From contig JAAZVO010000102.1 in NCBI GenBank assembly GCA_018623405.1, positions 1-8,474 of the forward strand: a DNA stretch of 8,474 nt, given 5' to 3'. Position 1 is the stretch's first letter. Each line of letters begins with the position of its first letter. This DNA comes from Crocinitomicaceae bacterium (GTDB lineage: Bacteria > Bacteroidota > Bacteroidia > Flavobacteriales_G > Salibacteraceae). The notes beneath the pieces were generated by a model. That model ran no database searches and was not told the origin of the DNA. It was given only the letters and a program-made list of their open reading frames with translations. This document shows positions 1 through 5,168 of the stretch, piece by piece. The position numbers and the translations under genes were made by a program.

Positions 1-47
1 ATGAGAATGGGGATGAATTTTAATTTAACTCATTTTTATTTAGTATT

Positions 48-80
48 CTTTGTGCCTTCTTTGCGCTCTTGGCGGTTAAA
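48..80 (-). repeat. CGCAAAG-family intergenic repeat, copy 1
   Basis: Read on the minus strand this begins TTTAACCGCCAAGAGCGCAA and continues with a second AAAG unit, matching the other CGCAAAG copies in the window. Its TTAACCGC end lies three bases beyond the stop codon of the SxtJ-family gene. Positions 1-47 to its left show nothing I can assign. Confidence 0.75.
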
Positions 81-82
81 AA

Positions 83-442
83 CTACCAAGGATTATCTAA
101 ATCTTTTGGTTCAAATTGATGGTTCCGTGTAACCCACATGGTGGTTCTTTCCTTTCGTTTGAGGTTGAGTTTATCTCGATTGAAAATACGAGAGATTAAA
201 GCAACTGGAGTTAAAATCAAATAAAAAACCAAAGTCAACAAAATCCTAGAATTAACCCAACCTAACACTTGAGCGAGCGACTCCCAACCCTTTAGGATTA
301 ATTTGCCAAGGGGAGGAATAATGATGGAAACTAAACCTATTCCAAGACCGAAATAGTACAAATATTGTAAATCGAAAATATAGCCTAAGGCTAAAAAGCC
401 TAGGACAATAATGAGTAAAGATTGGTATTGTTTTTTGTTCAT
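83..442 (-). CDS. SxtJ-family small membrane protein
   Basis: A 119-residue protein of the SxtJ family, named after a small protein encoded next to the carbamoyltransferase gene sxtI in the saxitoxin cluster; its biochemical role is unknown. The sequence shows hydrophobic segments at about residues 8-23, 28-46 and 66-86, a basic stretch (NRDKLNLKRKER, 88-99), and the C-terminal pattern MWVTRNHQF...DLDNPW (102-119), which I recognise as the family's W-x-x-R ... F ... NPW ending. The length fits the family. The start is an ATG with no Shine-Dalgarno; a CGCAAAG-family repeat begins three or four bases upstream of it, and another lies three bases past the stop. It is the last gene of the minus-strand carbamoylation group. 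I infer that it is a membrane partner or anchor for the carbamoyltransferase encoded upstream. Nothing here suggests toxin synthesis. Confidence 0.85.
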   Translation of the reverse strand: MNKKQYQSLLIIVLGFLALGYIFDLQYLYYFGLGIGLVSIIIPPLGKLILKGWESLAQVLGWVNSRILLTLVFYLILTPVALISRIFNRDKLNLKRKERTTMWVTRNHQFEPKDLDNPW

Positions 443-444
443 TG

Positions 445-480
445 TTTAACCGCAAAGGTCGCAAAGATTTTTACGCAAAG
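445..480 (+). repeat. CGCAAAG-family intergenic repeat, copy 2
   Basis: Begins TTTAACCGCAAAGGTCGCAA and carries three CGCAAAG units, at 451-457, 460-466 and 474-480. Its first 26 bases after the leading T (446-471) are identical to 902-927. The TTAACCGC end starts at 446, three bases upstream of the SxtJ start codon on the other strand. Confidence 0.85.
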
Positions 481-525
481 AGCTCAAATAGAATGTAACA
501 ACCAATGCAAAGTGGTAAATAATTG

Positions 526-549
526 GAAATTCTTTCTTAAGGAATAGCC
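526..549 (+). repeat. 24-base dispersed motif, copy 1
   Basis: This motif (GAAATTCT...AATAGCC) matches 1063-1086 at 21 of 24 positions. Both copies are followed by a decayed CGCAAAG-type unit in the same orientation (TTTCGCTGAATTTGC here, TTTCGCGAAGCAAACC at 1104-1119). It is therefore probably part of a longer repeat unit rather than an isolated match. Confidence 0.55.
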
Positions 550-660
550 GTGAAGGTCTTAAAGGTTTCGCTGAATTTGCAAATAACAAGATTTAACCTG
601 AGTAGTTGATTACATTAATTATTGAAAAAAACAAATGTTTTTTGCTGTACAGATACTGAC

Positions 661-691
661 TAATCGCAAAGTTATCACGGAGCACACAAAG
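661..691 (+). repeat. CGCAAAG-family intergenic repeat, copy 3 (diverged)
   Basis: Reads TAATCGCAAAGTTATCACGG followed by AGCACACAAAGG. It keeps the leading TAA-CGCAAAG and the distal ACAAAG, with the middle diverged. It has the same plus orientation as copies 2 and 5. Confidence 0.65.
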
Positions 692-719
692 GTCTACTTA
701 AAAGTCCTCAGTGATCTTA

Positions 720-747
720 GCGCCTACTTTGGCTTCTCAGCGGTTTA
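720..747 (-). repeat. CGCAAAG-family intergenic repeat, copy 4
   Basis: On the minus strand this reads TAAACCGCTGAGAAGCCAAA and then AGTAGGCGC. The TAAACCGC end directly abuts the stop codon of the DUF5989 gene (748-750) with no base between them. Confidence 0.65.
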
Positions 748-897
748 TTAAAACAATGTATAAATAAACGGCGCCACAGCGCTTCCTCCGCCTATCACTA
801 ATAAAATTCCGAGTAATAATAGCACAATGATTACCGGGGCGAGCCAAAACTTTTTTCGCTCTTTTAAAAATCCCCATAAATCTTTTAAAAAATCCAT
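748..897 (-). CDS. DUF5989 family small membrane protein (SxtJ partner)
   Basis: A 49-residue protein, easily missed because of its size. It begins MDFLKDLWGFLKERKKFWLA (1-20), has one strongly hydrophobic membrane helix at about residues 19-35 (PVIIVLLLLGILLVI, 21-35), and ends in a GGGSAVAPFIYTLF tail. The amphipathic F-L-K-D-L-W-x-F-L-K-E-R-K-K-F-W start and the GSA-x-APFIYTLF end are the DUF5989 family signature as I know it. Members typically sit beside an SxtJ gene and a NodU/CmcH-type carbamoyltransferase, exactly as here. The function is unknown; a role in holding the carbamoyltransferase at the membrane is inference. The ATG has no Shine-Dalgarno, and the TTAACCGC repeat end lies four bases upstream. 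The stop codon is abutted by another repeat copy. Confidence 0.88.
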   Translation of the reverse strand: MDFLKDLWGFLKERKKFWLAPVIIVLLLLGILLVIGGGSAVAPFIYTLF

Positions 898-901
898 TTA
901 C

Positions 902-942
902 TTAACCGCAAAGGTCGCAAAGATTTTGCTGAGTAAACAAAG
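902..942 (+). repeat. CGCAAAG-family intergenic repeat, copy 5
   Basis: Starts TTAACCGCAAAGGTCGCAAA, identical over 26 bases (902-927) to copy 2 at 446-471, and ends with GCTGAGTAAACAAAGG. It lies four bases upstream of the DUF5989 start codon on the other strand. Confidence 0.85.
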
Positions 943-985
943 GTTAATAAGTTTTATCTATTTGTTTTACTTTATGTGGAGTGTT

Positions 986-1017
986 TTATCCGCAAAGGTC
1001 TCTGAGGGTTAGCAAAG
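986..1017 (+). repeat. CGCAAAG-family intergenic repeat, copy 6
   Basis: Reads TTATCCGCAAAGGTCTCTGA and then GGGTTAGCAAAG. It follows copy 5 in the same orientation and in the same gap, about 45 bases after it. Confidence 0.7.
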
Positions 1018-1062
1018 AGAATAAGTAGATTTTAGAAGGTGAGTTATTGGTTGGTAAAAAAA

Positions 1063-1086
1063 GAAATTCTATCTTAAAAAATAGCC
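1063..1086 (+). repeat. 24-base dispersed motif, copy 2
   Basis: Matches 526-549 at 21 of 24 positions; the differences are one T/A and a GG/AA pair. It is followed by the CGCAAAG-type unit at 1095-1122. Confidence 0.55.
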
Positions 1087-1094
1087 TCAGAATT

Positions 1095-1122
1095 CACCGA
1101 GTTTTTCGCGAAGCAAACCAAG
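1095..1122 (+). repeat. CGCAAAG-family intergenic repeat, copy 7 (partial)
   Basis: Reads CACCGAGTTTTTCGCGAAGC and then AAACCAAG. This corresponds to the distal half of the copy at 4741-4782 (GCAGAGTTTTTCGCTGAGTT then CGCAAAGG). Its distal end lies three bases from the GxxExxY stop codon, the opposite polarity to the copies at the other stops. Confidence 0.6.
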
Positions 1123-1125
1123 AAA

Positions 1126-1512
1126 TTATAATCCATTAACTACTCTTCTAATTCCGTTTTTTAAAAGATTTACATTGAAATTAATCAATAACCCTAACTT
1201 AAATTTACCCAACTTAAGATAAGTTAAAGTTTGAGCAAGATGGACGTCATTTAAAGCCTCAACACTTTTTAACTCAATAACTAATTTATTTTCAACGAGT
1301 AGATCTACTCTATAACCCACATCTAATCTAACCTTTTCAAATACTACGGGCATAGGTTTTGCCTTTTCAACCCTAAACCCTGCCTCTTCTAGTTTGTATG
1401 CTAAACATTCTTGGTATGCACTTTCTAATAAACCAGGGCCTAATGCAGAATGTACCTCGATTGCTATCCCAATAACTCTTGTAGCTATCTCATTTTCTGA
1501 AAGATGATCCAT
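1126..1512 (-). CDS. GxxExxY protein (PD-(D/E)XK nuclease-like fold)
   Basis: A 128-residue member of the GxxExxY family. The naming motif is GLLESAY at residues 27-33 (G27, E30, Y33). A PD-(D/E)XK-type core is visible: D70 in YRVDLLV, then E80 and K82 in VIELK, with Q94 and Y98 in the following helix (QTLTY). The family is placed in the PD-(D/E)XK nuclease superfamily, is often multicopy within a genome, and has no established physiological role that I know of. All expected core residues are present, so the gene looks intact. The start is ATG with a weak AAGGA 11 bases upstream. It lies between the carbamoyltransferase and its usual small partners, with CGCAAAG repeats on both sides. It therefore looks like a passenger that entered with, or into, the repeats (inference), not a polysaccharide gene. 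Confidence 0.9.
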   Translation of the reverse strand: MDHLSENEIATRVIGIAIEVHSALGPGLLESAYQECLAYKLEEAGFRVEKAKPMPVVFEKVRLDVGYRVDLLVENKLVIELKSVEALNDVHLAQTLTYLKLGKFKLGLLINFNVNLLKNGIRRVVNGL

Positions 1513-1529
1513 TTATATTTTTTTCCTTA

Positions 1530-1577
1530 TTTAACGCAACGAACTTAGCGCAATCTTTGCTCCCTTTGCGGCTAAAA
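1530..1577 (-). repeat. CGCAAAG-family repeat, copy 8, with inverted end
   Basis: On the minus strand, from 1577, this reads AATTTTAGCCGCAAAGGGAG and then CAAAGATTGCGC. The TTAGCCGC end is two bases beyond the carbamoyltransferase stop codon. On the plus strand the other end is TTTAACGCAA (1530-1539), which can pair imperfectly with TTGCGGCTAAA (1566-1576). A transcript across this gap could therefore fold into a weak hairpin. There is no U-tract typical of an intrinsic terminator on the carbamoyltransferase side. Confidence 0.6.
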
Positions 1578-3440
1578 TTAATCCAATACAAACTCCTCCT
1601 TCCAATGATCCGTATCCTCCCAATGTGGTTGATCCTCTTTATAAAACACAAAATCCCCTATCACCAATACATCCATTTCGGTCCGCATAAAACATCTGTA
1701 AGCATCTTCTGCAGTGCAAACAATGGGTTCACCACGAACATTAAAACTGGTATTTACCACCAAACCATAACCGGTTAAGGCCTTAAACGATGAAATCAAT
1801 TGATGATACCTTGGGTTCGTCTCTTTATGGACTGTTTGGATTCTTGCAGAAAAATCTATGTGGGTAACTGCAGGAATATCAGAGCGCTCTACATATAGTT
1901 TATCTCGCAAATTTCTTTCTTGATAATCATCAGGTAACTTGTTTCTTCTTTTTTGTTGTACCGACTGCACCAATAACATGTAGGGTGACGGCGTTTCCTG
2001 CTCGAAAAAGTCTAAACAATCTTCTGCTAAAACAGATGGAGCAAAAGGTCTAAAGGACTCTCTGTACTTTATCTTCAAGTTGAGTTTTTTCTGCATTTCA
2101 GGGTTCCTCGCATCACCTAAAATACTTCTTCCTCCTAATGCGCGTGGACCAAATTCCATCCTACCTTGAACCCAACCCACAGCTTTACCCTCTGCTAAAA
2201 ACGAGGCGACCTCATTAGCTAAAACATCAAAATCCTCAACCTTTTTTCCTGATGCCTTGTATTTTTTGATCACGTGATTAATTTCATCATTTGTTATTTC
2301 AGGACCCAAATAAGAACCTTTCATGGCATCCATTTTTGAGTCATCCACAACTCTTTCTTTTTGTTGATGAATATGATAGGTCGCCAACGCCGCTCCTAAC
2401 GCTCCTCCTGCATCTCCGGCAGCGGGTTGTATAAAAACATTTTCGAACACCTTGGATTTCAACAACTTTCCGTTTGCCACACAATTTAGTGCGACTCCGC
2501 CTGCCATACACAAGTTTTTACTTCCGGTAAGGTCAGCCGCGTATTGTGTCATTTTTAGCATCACCTCTTCGGTAACCTGCTGAATAGCCAACCCCAAATT
2601 ACAGTGGTGTTGCAAAATTTCATCTTCTGGCTTTCTTCTCTTGAACCCAAACAAACTTTCCCATTTTTGGTCAACTACCATTCGCAACCCTATAGCATAA
2701 TTGAAATATTTCTGGTTTAACCAAATGGAACCATCCTCGTGGATATTTATGATTTGGGATTTAAGAATTTTGATGTAAGAATTTACCTGCTCACTATTTG
2801 GATTACCATAAGGGGCCAATCCCATTAATTTGTATTCCCCTGAATTTACGCGAAAGCCTAAAAAATAGGTGATGGCAGAGTACAACAAACCCAAGCTATG
2901 TGGAAAATGTAATTCTTTTAAAAGCTTGATGTGTTTGCCTTTTCCATAGGCGATGGAAGCTGTAGCCCACTCCCCTACACCATCAAGTGTGAGAATGGCA
3001 GCTTCCTGAAATGGGGAAAGATAAAACGCCGAGGCAGCATGAGACAAATGATGTTCTGGGAAGGTAATTTTTAAGTTATTGTGATATCCTTCTATGGTCT
3101 TTAGTTGTGATCTGATTTCACGCTTGATAAACATTTTCTCTTTCAGCCAAACCGGCATGGACCGAATAAAGCTTGATAATCCCTGAGGTGTGAAGGCATA
3201 GTAGGTTTCCAATAACCTCTCGAACTTGATCAAGGGCTTATCGTAAAACACAACTTGATCAACTTTTGATAAGTCTATTCCCGCCTCCTCTAAACAATAA
3301 TTAATGGCATTGATAGGAAATGACGAATCGTGTTTTTTTCGGGTAAAGCGCTCCTCTTGAGCTGCAGCAATAATTTCTCCATGTTGGATTAGGGCTGCCG
3401 CTGAATCGTGGTAAAAAGAAGAAATGCCGAGGATGATCAA
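1578..3440 (-). CDS. O-carbamoyltransferase (NodU/CmcH/TobZ/SxtI family)
   Basis: A cytoplasmic enzyme expected to move a carbamoyl group from carbamoyl phosphate, through a carbamoyl-adenylate, to a hydroxyl, here most likely on a sugar. Counting from the start chosen (620 aa), it opens with the ASKHA-fold sequence MIILGISSFYHDSAAAL. The Kae1-like domain has the metal-binding pair H130 and H134 (HHLSHAASA) and D343 in AAGDAGGALGAA, a plausible third ligand. The C-terminal carbamoyltransferase domain (from about 375) carries GRMEFGPRALGGRSIL at 426-441 and VVNTSFNVRGEPIV near 561-574. The length is normal for the family. Two in-frame TTG codons are possible starts, at 3456-3458 and 3438-3440, and there is no ATG near. 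I chose the second because family members begin there. There is no clear Shine-Dalgarno. It leads the minus-strand group with GxxExxY, DUF5989 and SxtJ. Confidence 0.93.
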   Translation of the reverse strand: MIILGISSFYHDSAAALIQHGEIIAAAQEERFTRKKHDSSFPINAINYCLEEAGIDLSKVDQVVFYDKPLIKFERLLETYYAFTPQGLSSFIRSMPVWLKEKMFIKREIRSQLKTIEGYHNNLKITFPEHHLSHAASAFYLSPFQEAAILTLDGVGEWATASIAYGKGKHIKLLKELHFPHSLGLLYSAITYFLGFRVNSGEYKLMGLAPYGNPNSEQVNSYIKILKSQIINIHEDGSIWLNQKYFNYAIGLRMVVDQKWESLFGFKRRKPEDEILQHHCNLGLAIQQVTEEVMLKMTQYAADLTGSKNLCMAGGVALNCVANGKLLKSKVFENVFIQPAAGDAGGALGAALATYHIHQQKERVVDDSKMDAMKGSYLGPEITNDEINHVIKKYKASGKKVEDFDVLANEVASFLAEGKAVGWVQGRMEFGPRALGGRSILGDARNPEMQKKLNLKIKYRESFRPFAPSVLAEDCLDFFEQETPSPYMLLVQSVQQKRRNKLPDDYQERNLRDKLYVERSDIPAVTHIDFSARIQTVHKETNPRYHQLISSFKALTGYGLVVNTSFNVRGEPIVCTAEDAYRCFMRTEMDVLVIGDFVFYKEDQPHWEDTDHWKEEFVLD

Positions 3441-3503
3441 ACTATCTAAAACTTTCAAAGCAATTTTAAGGTTAATACTTCATATTTGCGTAAAATCTTT
3501 AAA
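3441..3503. promoter_or_regulatory. Probable divergent promoter region
   Basis: Only about 45-63 bases separate the divergent carbamoyltransferase and epimerase starts, so both promoters should be here. The Bacteroidota -7 consensus is TAnnTTTG. A one-mismatch match, CATATTTG, lies at 3481-3488 on the plus strand, and another, TAAAATTG, at 3468-3461 on the minus strand. I see no convincing -33 TTTG element for either, so the boxes are weak candidates. Confidence 0.35.
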
Positions 3504-4433
3504 ATGGATGCTAAAAAGATATTTGTAACGGGTGGGGCAGGTTTTATAGGTAGTTCTCTTGTTGAAAAATTGGTAGATCTCGGTCATGAAGTCATGGTGT
3601 ATGATAACTTATTACGAGGTAACAAAATAGACCATGACACCATGAAAAAAATCACTTTTATCAAAGGTGATGTAAGAGATAAGGACAAAGTGATTTTAAG
3701 TTCATCCGGGTGTGATGTGATTTTTCACCTTGCTGCCGTTTTAGGGGTAGATATCGTTGCCGATAATCCCGTTGAAACCATGGAGGTAGAAACCATAGGC
3801 ATGCAACATGTTGCCGAAGCATGTCAGGTCAATGGAATAAAAAAGGTTTTGTACGCATCCACTAGTGGAATATACGGTCATAATGCTATTGAACAGGCTG
3901 TAACAGAAGATATTATTGTTGACCCCCGTACCTCTTACGCAATGGCGAAACGTTACAATGAAATTTATTTAGGTGCTTTAAACGAAGAAAAAGGATTGGA
4001 TGCTATTGCGCTTCGGTTTTTTAATGTGTATGGGCCTAAGCAGGATAATCGTATGGTGATTCCTAGGTTTATTGAGCAGGCTCAAAAAGGAGACCCTATT
4101 ACGGTGTTTGGAAATGGTAAACAAACTCGCGATTTTACCTGGATAGACGATACAGTAGATGCTTGTATTTCTTTGATGGAAAAAGTATCCGGCTATCACA
4201 TTGTAAATATTGCCAATGAAAATGAGGGTTGCATTGAGGATCTTGCTTTTACCATTAAGAAAGTCACTCAATCAAGCTCAGAAATCAAATACATTGATGC
4301 TCCTAAAAAGCGCTACGATTATGAAGTAGAAAGACGAGTTGGGAGCTCTGCTAAATTGGAAAAACTTACCGGATCAAAACCTTCCACCCAATTAGAGGAA
4401 GGGTTGATGAGAATTTTGAAGGCTCGGATGTAA
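3504..4433 (+). CDS. NAD-dependent nucleotide-sugar epimerase/dehydratase (extended SDR)
   Basis: A 309-residue extended short-chain dehydrogenase/reductase acting on a nucleotide sugar. Visible features are the NAD-binding GxxGxxG (TGGAGFIGSS; G10, G13, G16), the acidic ribose-binding D34 in VYDN, HLAA at 75-78, the active-site STS region (119-121, YASTSGIYG), the catalytic YxxxK (Y145, K149), RFFNVYGP at 171-178, and TRDFTWIDD at 208-216, typical of the substrate-binding half. It resembles GalE/UDP-glucuronate epimerase-like and dTDP-glucose dehydratase-like members, but the substrate cannot be told from sequence alone. The start is the ATG at 3504. An in-frame TTG 18 bases upstream would add six residues ahead of the usual family start and is less likely. 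It is divergent from the carbamoyltransferase and convergent with the glycosyltransferase to its right. It probably supplies a sugar donor for the polymer. Confidence 0.93.
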   Translation: MDAKKIFVTGGAGFIGSSLVEKLVDLGHEVMVYDNLLRGNKIDHDTMKKITFIKGDVRDKDKVILSSSGCDVIFHLAAVLGVDIVADNPVETMEVETIGMQHVAEACQVNGIKKVLYASTSGIYGHNAIEQAVTEDIIVDPRTSYAMAKRYNEIYLGALNEEKGLDAIALRFFNVYGPKQDNRMVIPRFIEQAQKGDPITVFGNGKQTRDFTWIDDTVDACISLMEKVSGYHIVNIANENEGCIEDLAFTIKKVTQSSSEIKYIDAPKKRYDYEVERRVGSSAKLEKLTGSKPSTQLEEGLMRILKARM

Positions 4434-4502
4434 AGCTCATTTGCAAATAGTCAACCGATTTAAATCTGAAGAGACAACTAGTTGGGTAGTTGCTTAGCTT
4501 GG

Positions 4503-4534
4503 AGTTGGGAGTCAATAGTTGAGAGTCGACAGTC
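4503..4534 (+). repeat. 14-base tandem repeat
   Basis: Two 14-base units, AGTTGGGAGTCAAT and AGTTGAGAGTCGAC (11 of 14 identical), followed by the first bases of a third (AGTC). It is a short, non-coding tandem repeat of unknown role. Confidence 0.6.
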
Positions 4535-4612
4535 TAAAGCTACTATTAGGTTTTTAAATATAAGAAAGGTTTTTGTATTTTTTTCAACCCATTTATCATA
4601 CTTTTTGAAAAA

Positions 4613-4639
4613 GTCATCTCGACCTTAGTGGAGAGATCT
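4613..4639 (+). repeat. GTCATCTCGACC...GGAGAGATCT dispersed-type element
   Basis: Starts GTCATCTCGACC and ends GTGGAGAGATCT, with ATCTC (4616-4620) and GAGAT (4633-4637) able to pair. I recognise this form (GTCAT-TCGACC-GTGGAGA-ATCT) as resembling intergenic repeats common in Bacteroidota genomes. Only one clear copy of this exact type is in the window. Confidence 0.5.
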
Positions 4640-4674
4640 ATGTTTTATTTTTTTCAAAGTTGTTTAGGAGACTC

Positions 4675-4695
4675 CCTGCCTATCCGCCAGGTAGG
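4675..4695. repeat. CCTGCCT...AGGTAGG palindrome, intergenic copy
   Basis: A 21-base near-palindrome with arms CCTGCCT (4675-4681) and AGGTAGG (4689-4695). It matches the palindrome inside the glycosyltransferase gene at 5697-5717 at 15 of 21 positions, including six of seven arm bases on one side and all seven on the other. The two are probably copies of one family. Confidence 0.6.
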
Positions 4696-4738
4696 TTCGC
4701 AACGAATACTCGGGGCTCTGAGTGAAGGATGCTTCGGG

Positions 4739-4782
4739 GTTAATCGCAGAGGGTGCAGAGTTTTTCGCTGAGTTCGCAAAGG
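4739..4782 (+). repeat. CGCAAAG-family intergenic repeat, copy 9
   Basis: Reads GTTAATCGCAGAGGGTGCAG and then AGTTTTTCGCTGAGTTCGCAAAGG. This is the most complete long form of the family in the window and has the same orientation as copies 2, 3, 5 and 6. It is not next to a gene end. Confidence 0.75.
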
Positions 4783-4916
4783 AATTTTAAACCATCAAAA
4801 ACAAAAACCTATTACGTCTTCCAGAGGGAAACTCGGGAATGCAATGGACGAAGTGACCGAAGGAACTCCCTAATTAATGATGAATGTTAAATGTTGAATA
4901 TAGTCAATTCAATTAT

Positions 4917-4967
4917 GGAGACTCCATCGTTCAACTCTCCCTTTGGTTGAGCTTCTCTCGGAGTGAC
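4917..4967 (-). repeat. GTCACTCCGAG...GGAGTCTCC element
   Basis: On the minus strand it begins GTCACTCCGAGAGAAGCTC and ends GATGGAGTCTCC. It has the general form of the widespread GTCATTCCGAGCGAAG...GGAATCTC intergenic element and is related in layout to 4613-4639. The assignment rests on recognition, not on a second copy here. Confidence 0.45.
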
Positions 4968-4972
4968 GAACC

Positions 4973-5009
4973 AATGAATAATTGATAATTATGAATTTTG
5001 AATAATAAG
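4973..5009 (+). repeat. AT-rich quasi-repeat (GAATAATTGATAATTATGAATT)
   Basis: A run of overlapping near-copies of ATTATGAATT / AATAATTGA. A similar but shorter stretch lies at about 4874-4900. It has low complexity and contains no gene. Confidence 0.4.
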
Positions 5010-5062
5010 ATGCTGCGAGAAGTAAACAAAACATTGATAAACCACTACAATCTAAAAATGCC

Positions 5063-5100
5063 GGTTCTCGATACATCACCCTAGCGGCCGATACTCGAAC
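5063..5100. repeat. GGTTCTCGATAC...GATACTCGAAC element
   Basis: The ends GGTTCTCGATAC (5063-5074) and GATACTCGAAC (5090-5100) form an imperfect inverted pair around a GC-rich centre (CCCTAGCGGCC). It is similar in layout to short intergenic elements I associate with flavobacterial genomes. Confidence 0.4.
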
Positions 5101-5116
5101 GGACGAGCTTTGAATA

Positions 5117-5168
5117 CTCTGCGGTTCCTTTGCGCCTCCTTTGTGCTCTCCGCGGTTAAAGCGGTTAA
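5117..5168 (-). repeat. CGCAAAG-family repeat, copy 10, overlapping a stop codon
   Basis: On the minus strand it reads TTAACCGCTTTAACCGCGGA and then GAGCACAAAGGAGGCGCAAA. The terminal GCGGTTAAA motif is doubled (5152-5160 and 5161-5168). The TAA stop of the glycosyltransferase (5165-5167) lies inside the outer TTAACCGC, so the repeat supplies the stop codon. Confidence 0.8.

Larger units (their letters stand above)
443..747. other. Gene-free gap between DUF5989 and SxtJ genes
   Basis: A 305-base stretch without a gene I can support. It holds repeat copies at both ends (445-480 and 720-747), a third at 661-691, and a 24-base motif at 526-549 that recurs at 1063-1086. Positions 550-585 look like a decayed CGCAAAG unit (TTTCGCTGAATTTGCAAA). 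An open frame that runs out of the SxtJ gene on this strand is a shadow. Confidence 0.6.
4434..5164. other. Gene-free convergent gap filled with short repeats
   Basis: A 731-base gap between the 3' ends of two convergent genes. I find no gene in it. In order it holds a small hairpin (CAACTA/TAGTTG at 4475-4480 and 4487-4492, with no T-tract), a 14-base tandem repeat (4503-4534), a GTCATCTCGACC-type element (4613-4639), a palindrome (4675-4695), a CGCAAAG copy (4741-4782), a GTCACTCCGAG-type element (4917-4967), an AT-rich quasi-repeat (4973-5009), a GGTTCTCGATAC...ACTCGAAC element (5063-5100), and a further CGCAAAG copy (5117-5168). Several unrelated short families stacked together suggest a tolerant landing site. 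Confidence 0.65.

Noticed and set aside
252..464. Minus-strand open frame beginning MRPLRLNNEQK
   Set aside because: It overlaps the SxtJ gene in another frame and starts inside the CGCAAAG repeat; the product has no family features.
827..1012. Plus-strand open frame of 61 codons
   Set aside because: It runs antisense through the DUF5989 start and two repeat copies; the peptide is a translation of repeat sequence.
445..1018. Regularly recurring CGCAAAG units as a possible CRISPR array
   Set aside because: Unit length, orientation and spacing vary, copies lie in both orientations across the window, and there are no uniform spacers or cas genes.
83..3440. Saxitoxin or other toxin biosynthesis cluster
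   Set aside because: Only the carbamoyltransferase and its small partners resemble the sxt set. None of the polyketide-like, amidinotransferase or oxygenase genes is present, and the neighbours are polysaccharide genes.
3978..4271. Minus-strand open frame of 97 codons inside the epimerase gene
   Set aside because: It is antisense to a well-supported enzyme gene and has no recognisable domain.
4475..4492. Hairpin CAACTA/TAGTTG as a terminator for the epimerase gene
   Set aside because: The stem is only six pairs, AT-rich, and not followed by a run of T, so an intrinsic terminator cannot be supported.
4434..5164. Insertion sequence or transposase remnant in the convergent gap
   Set aside because: No transposase-like peptide is visible in any frame and there are no long terminal inverted repeats; only short repeat elements are present.
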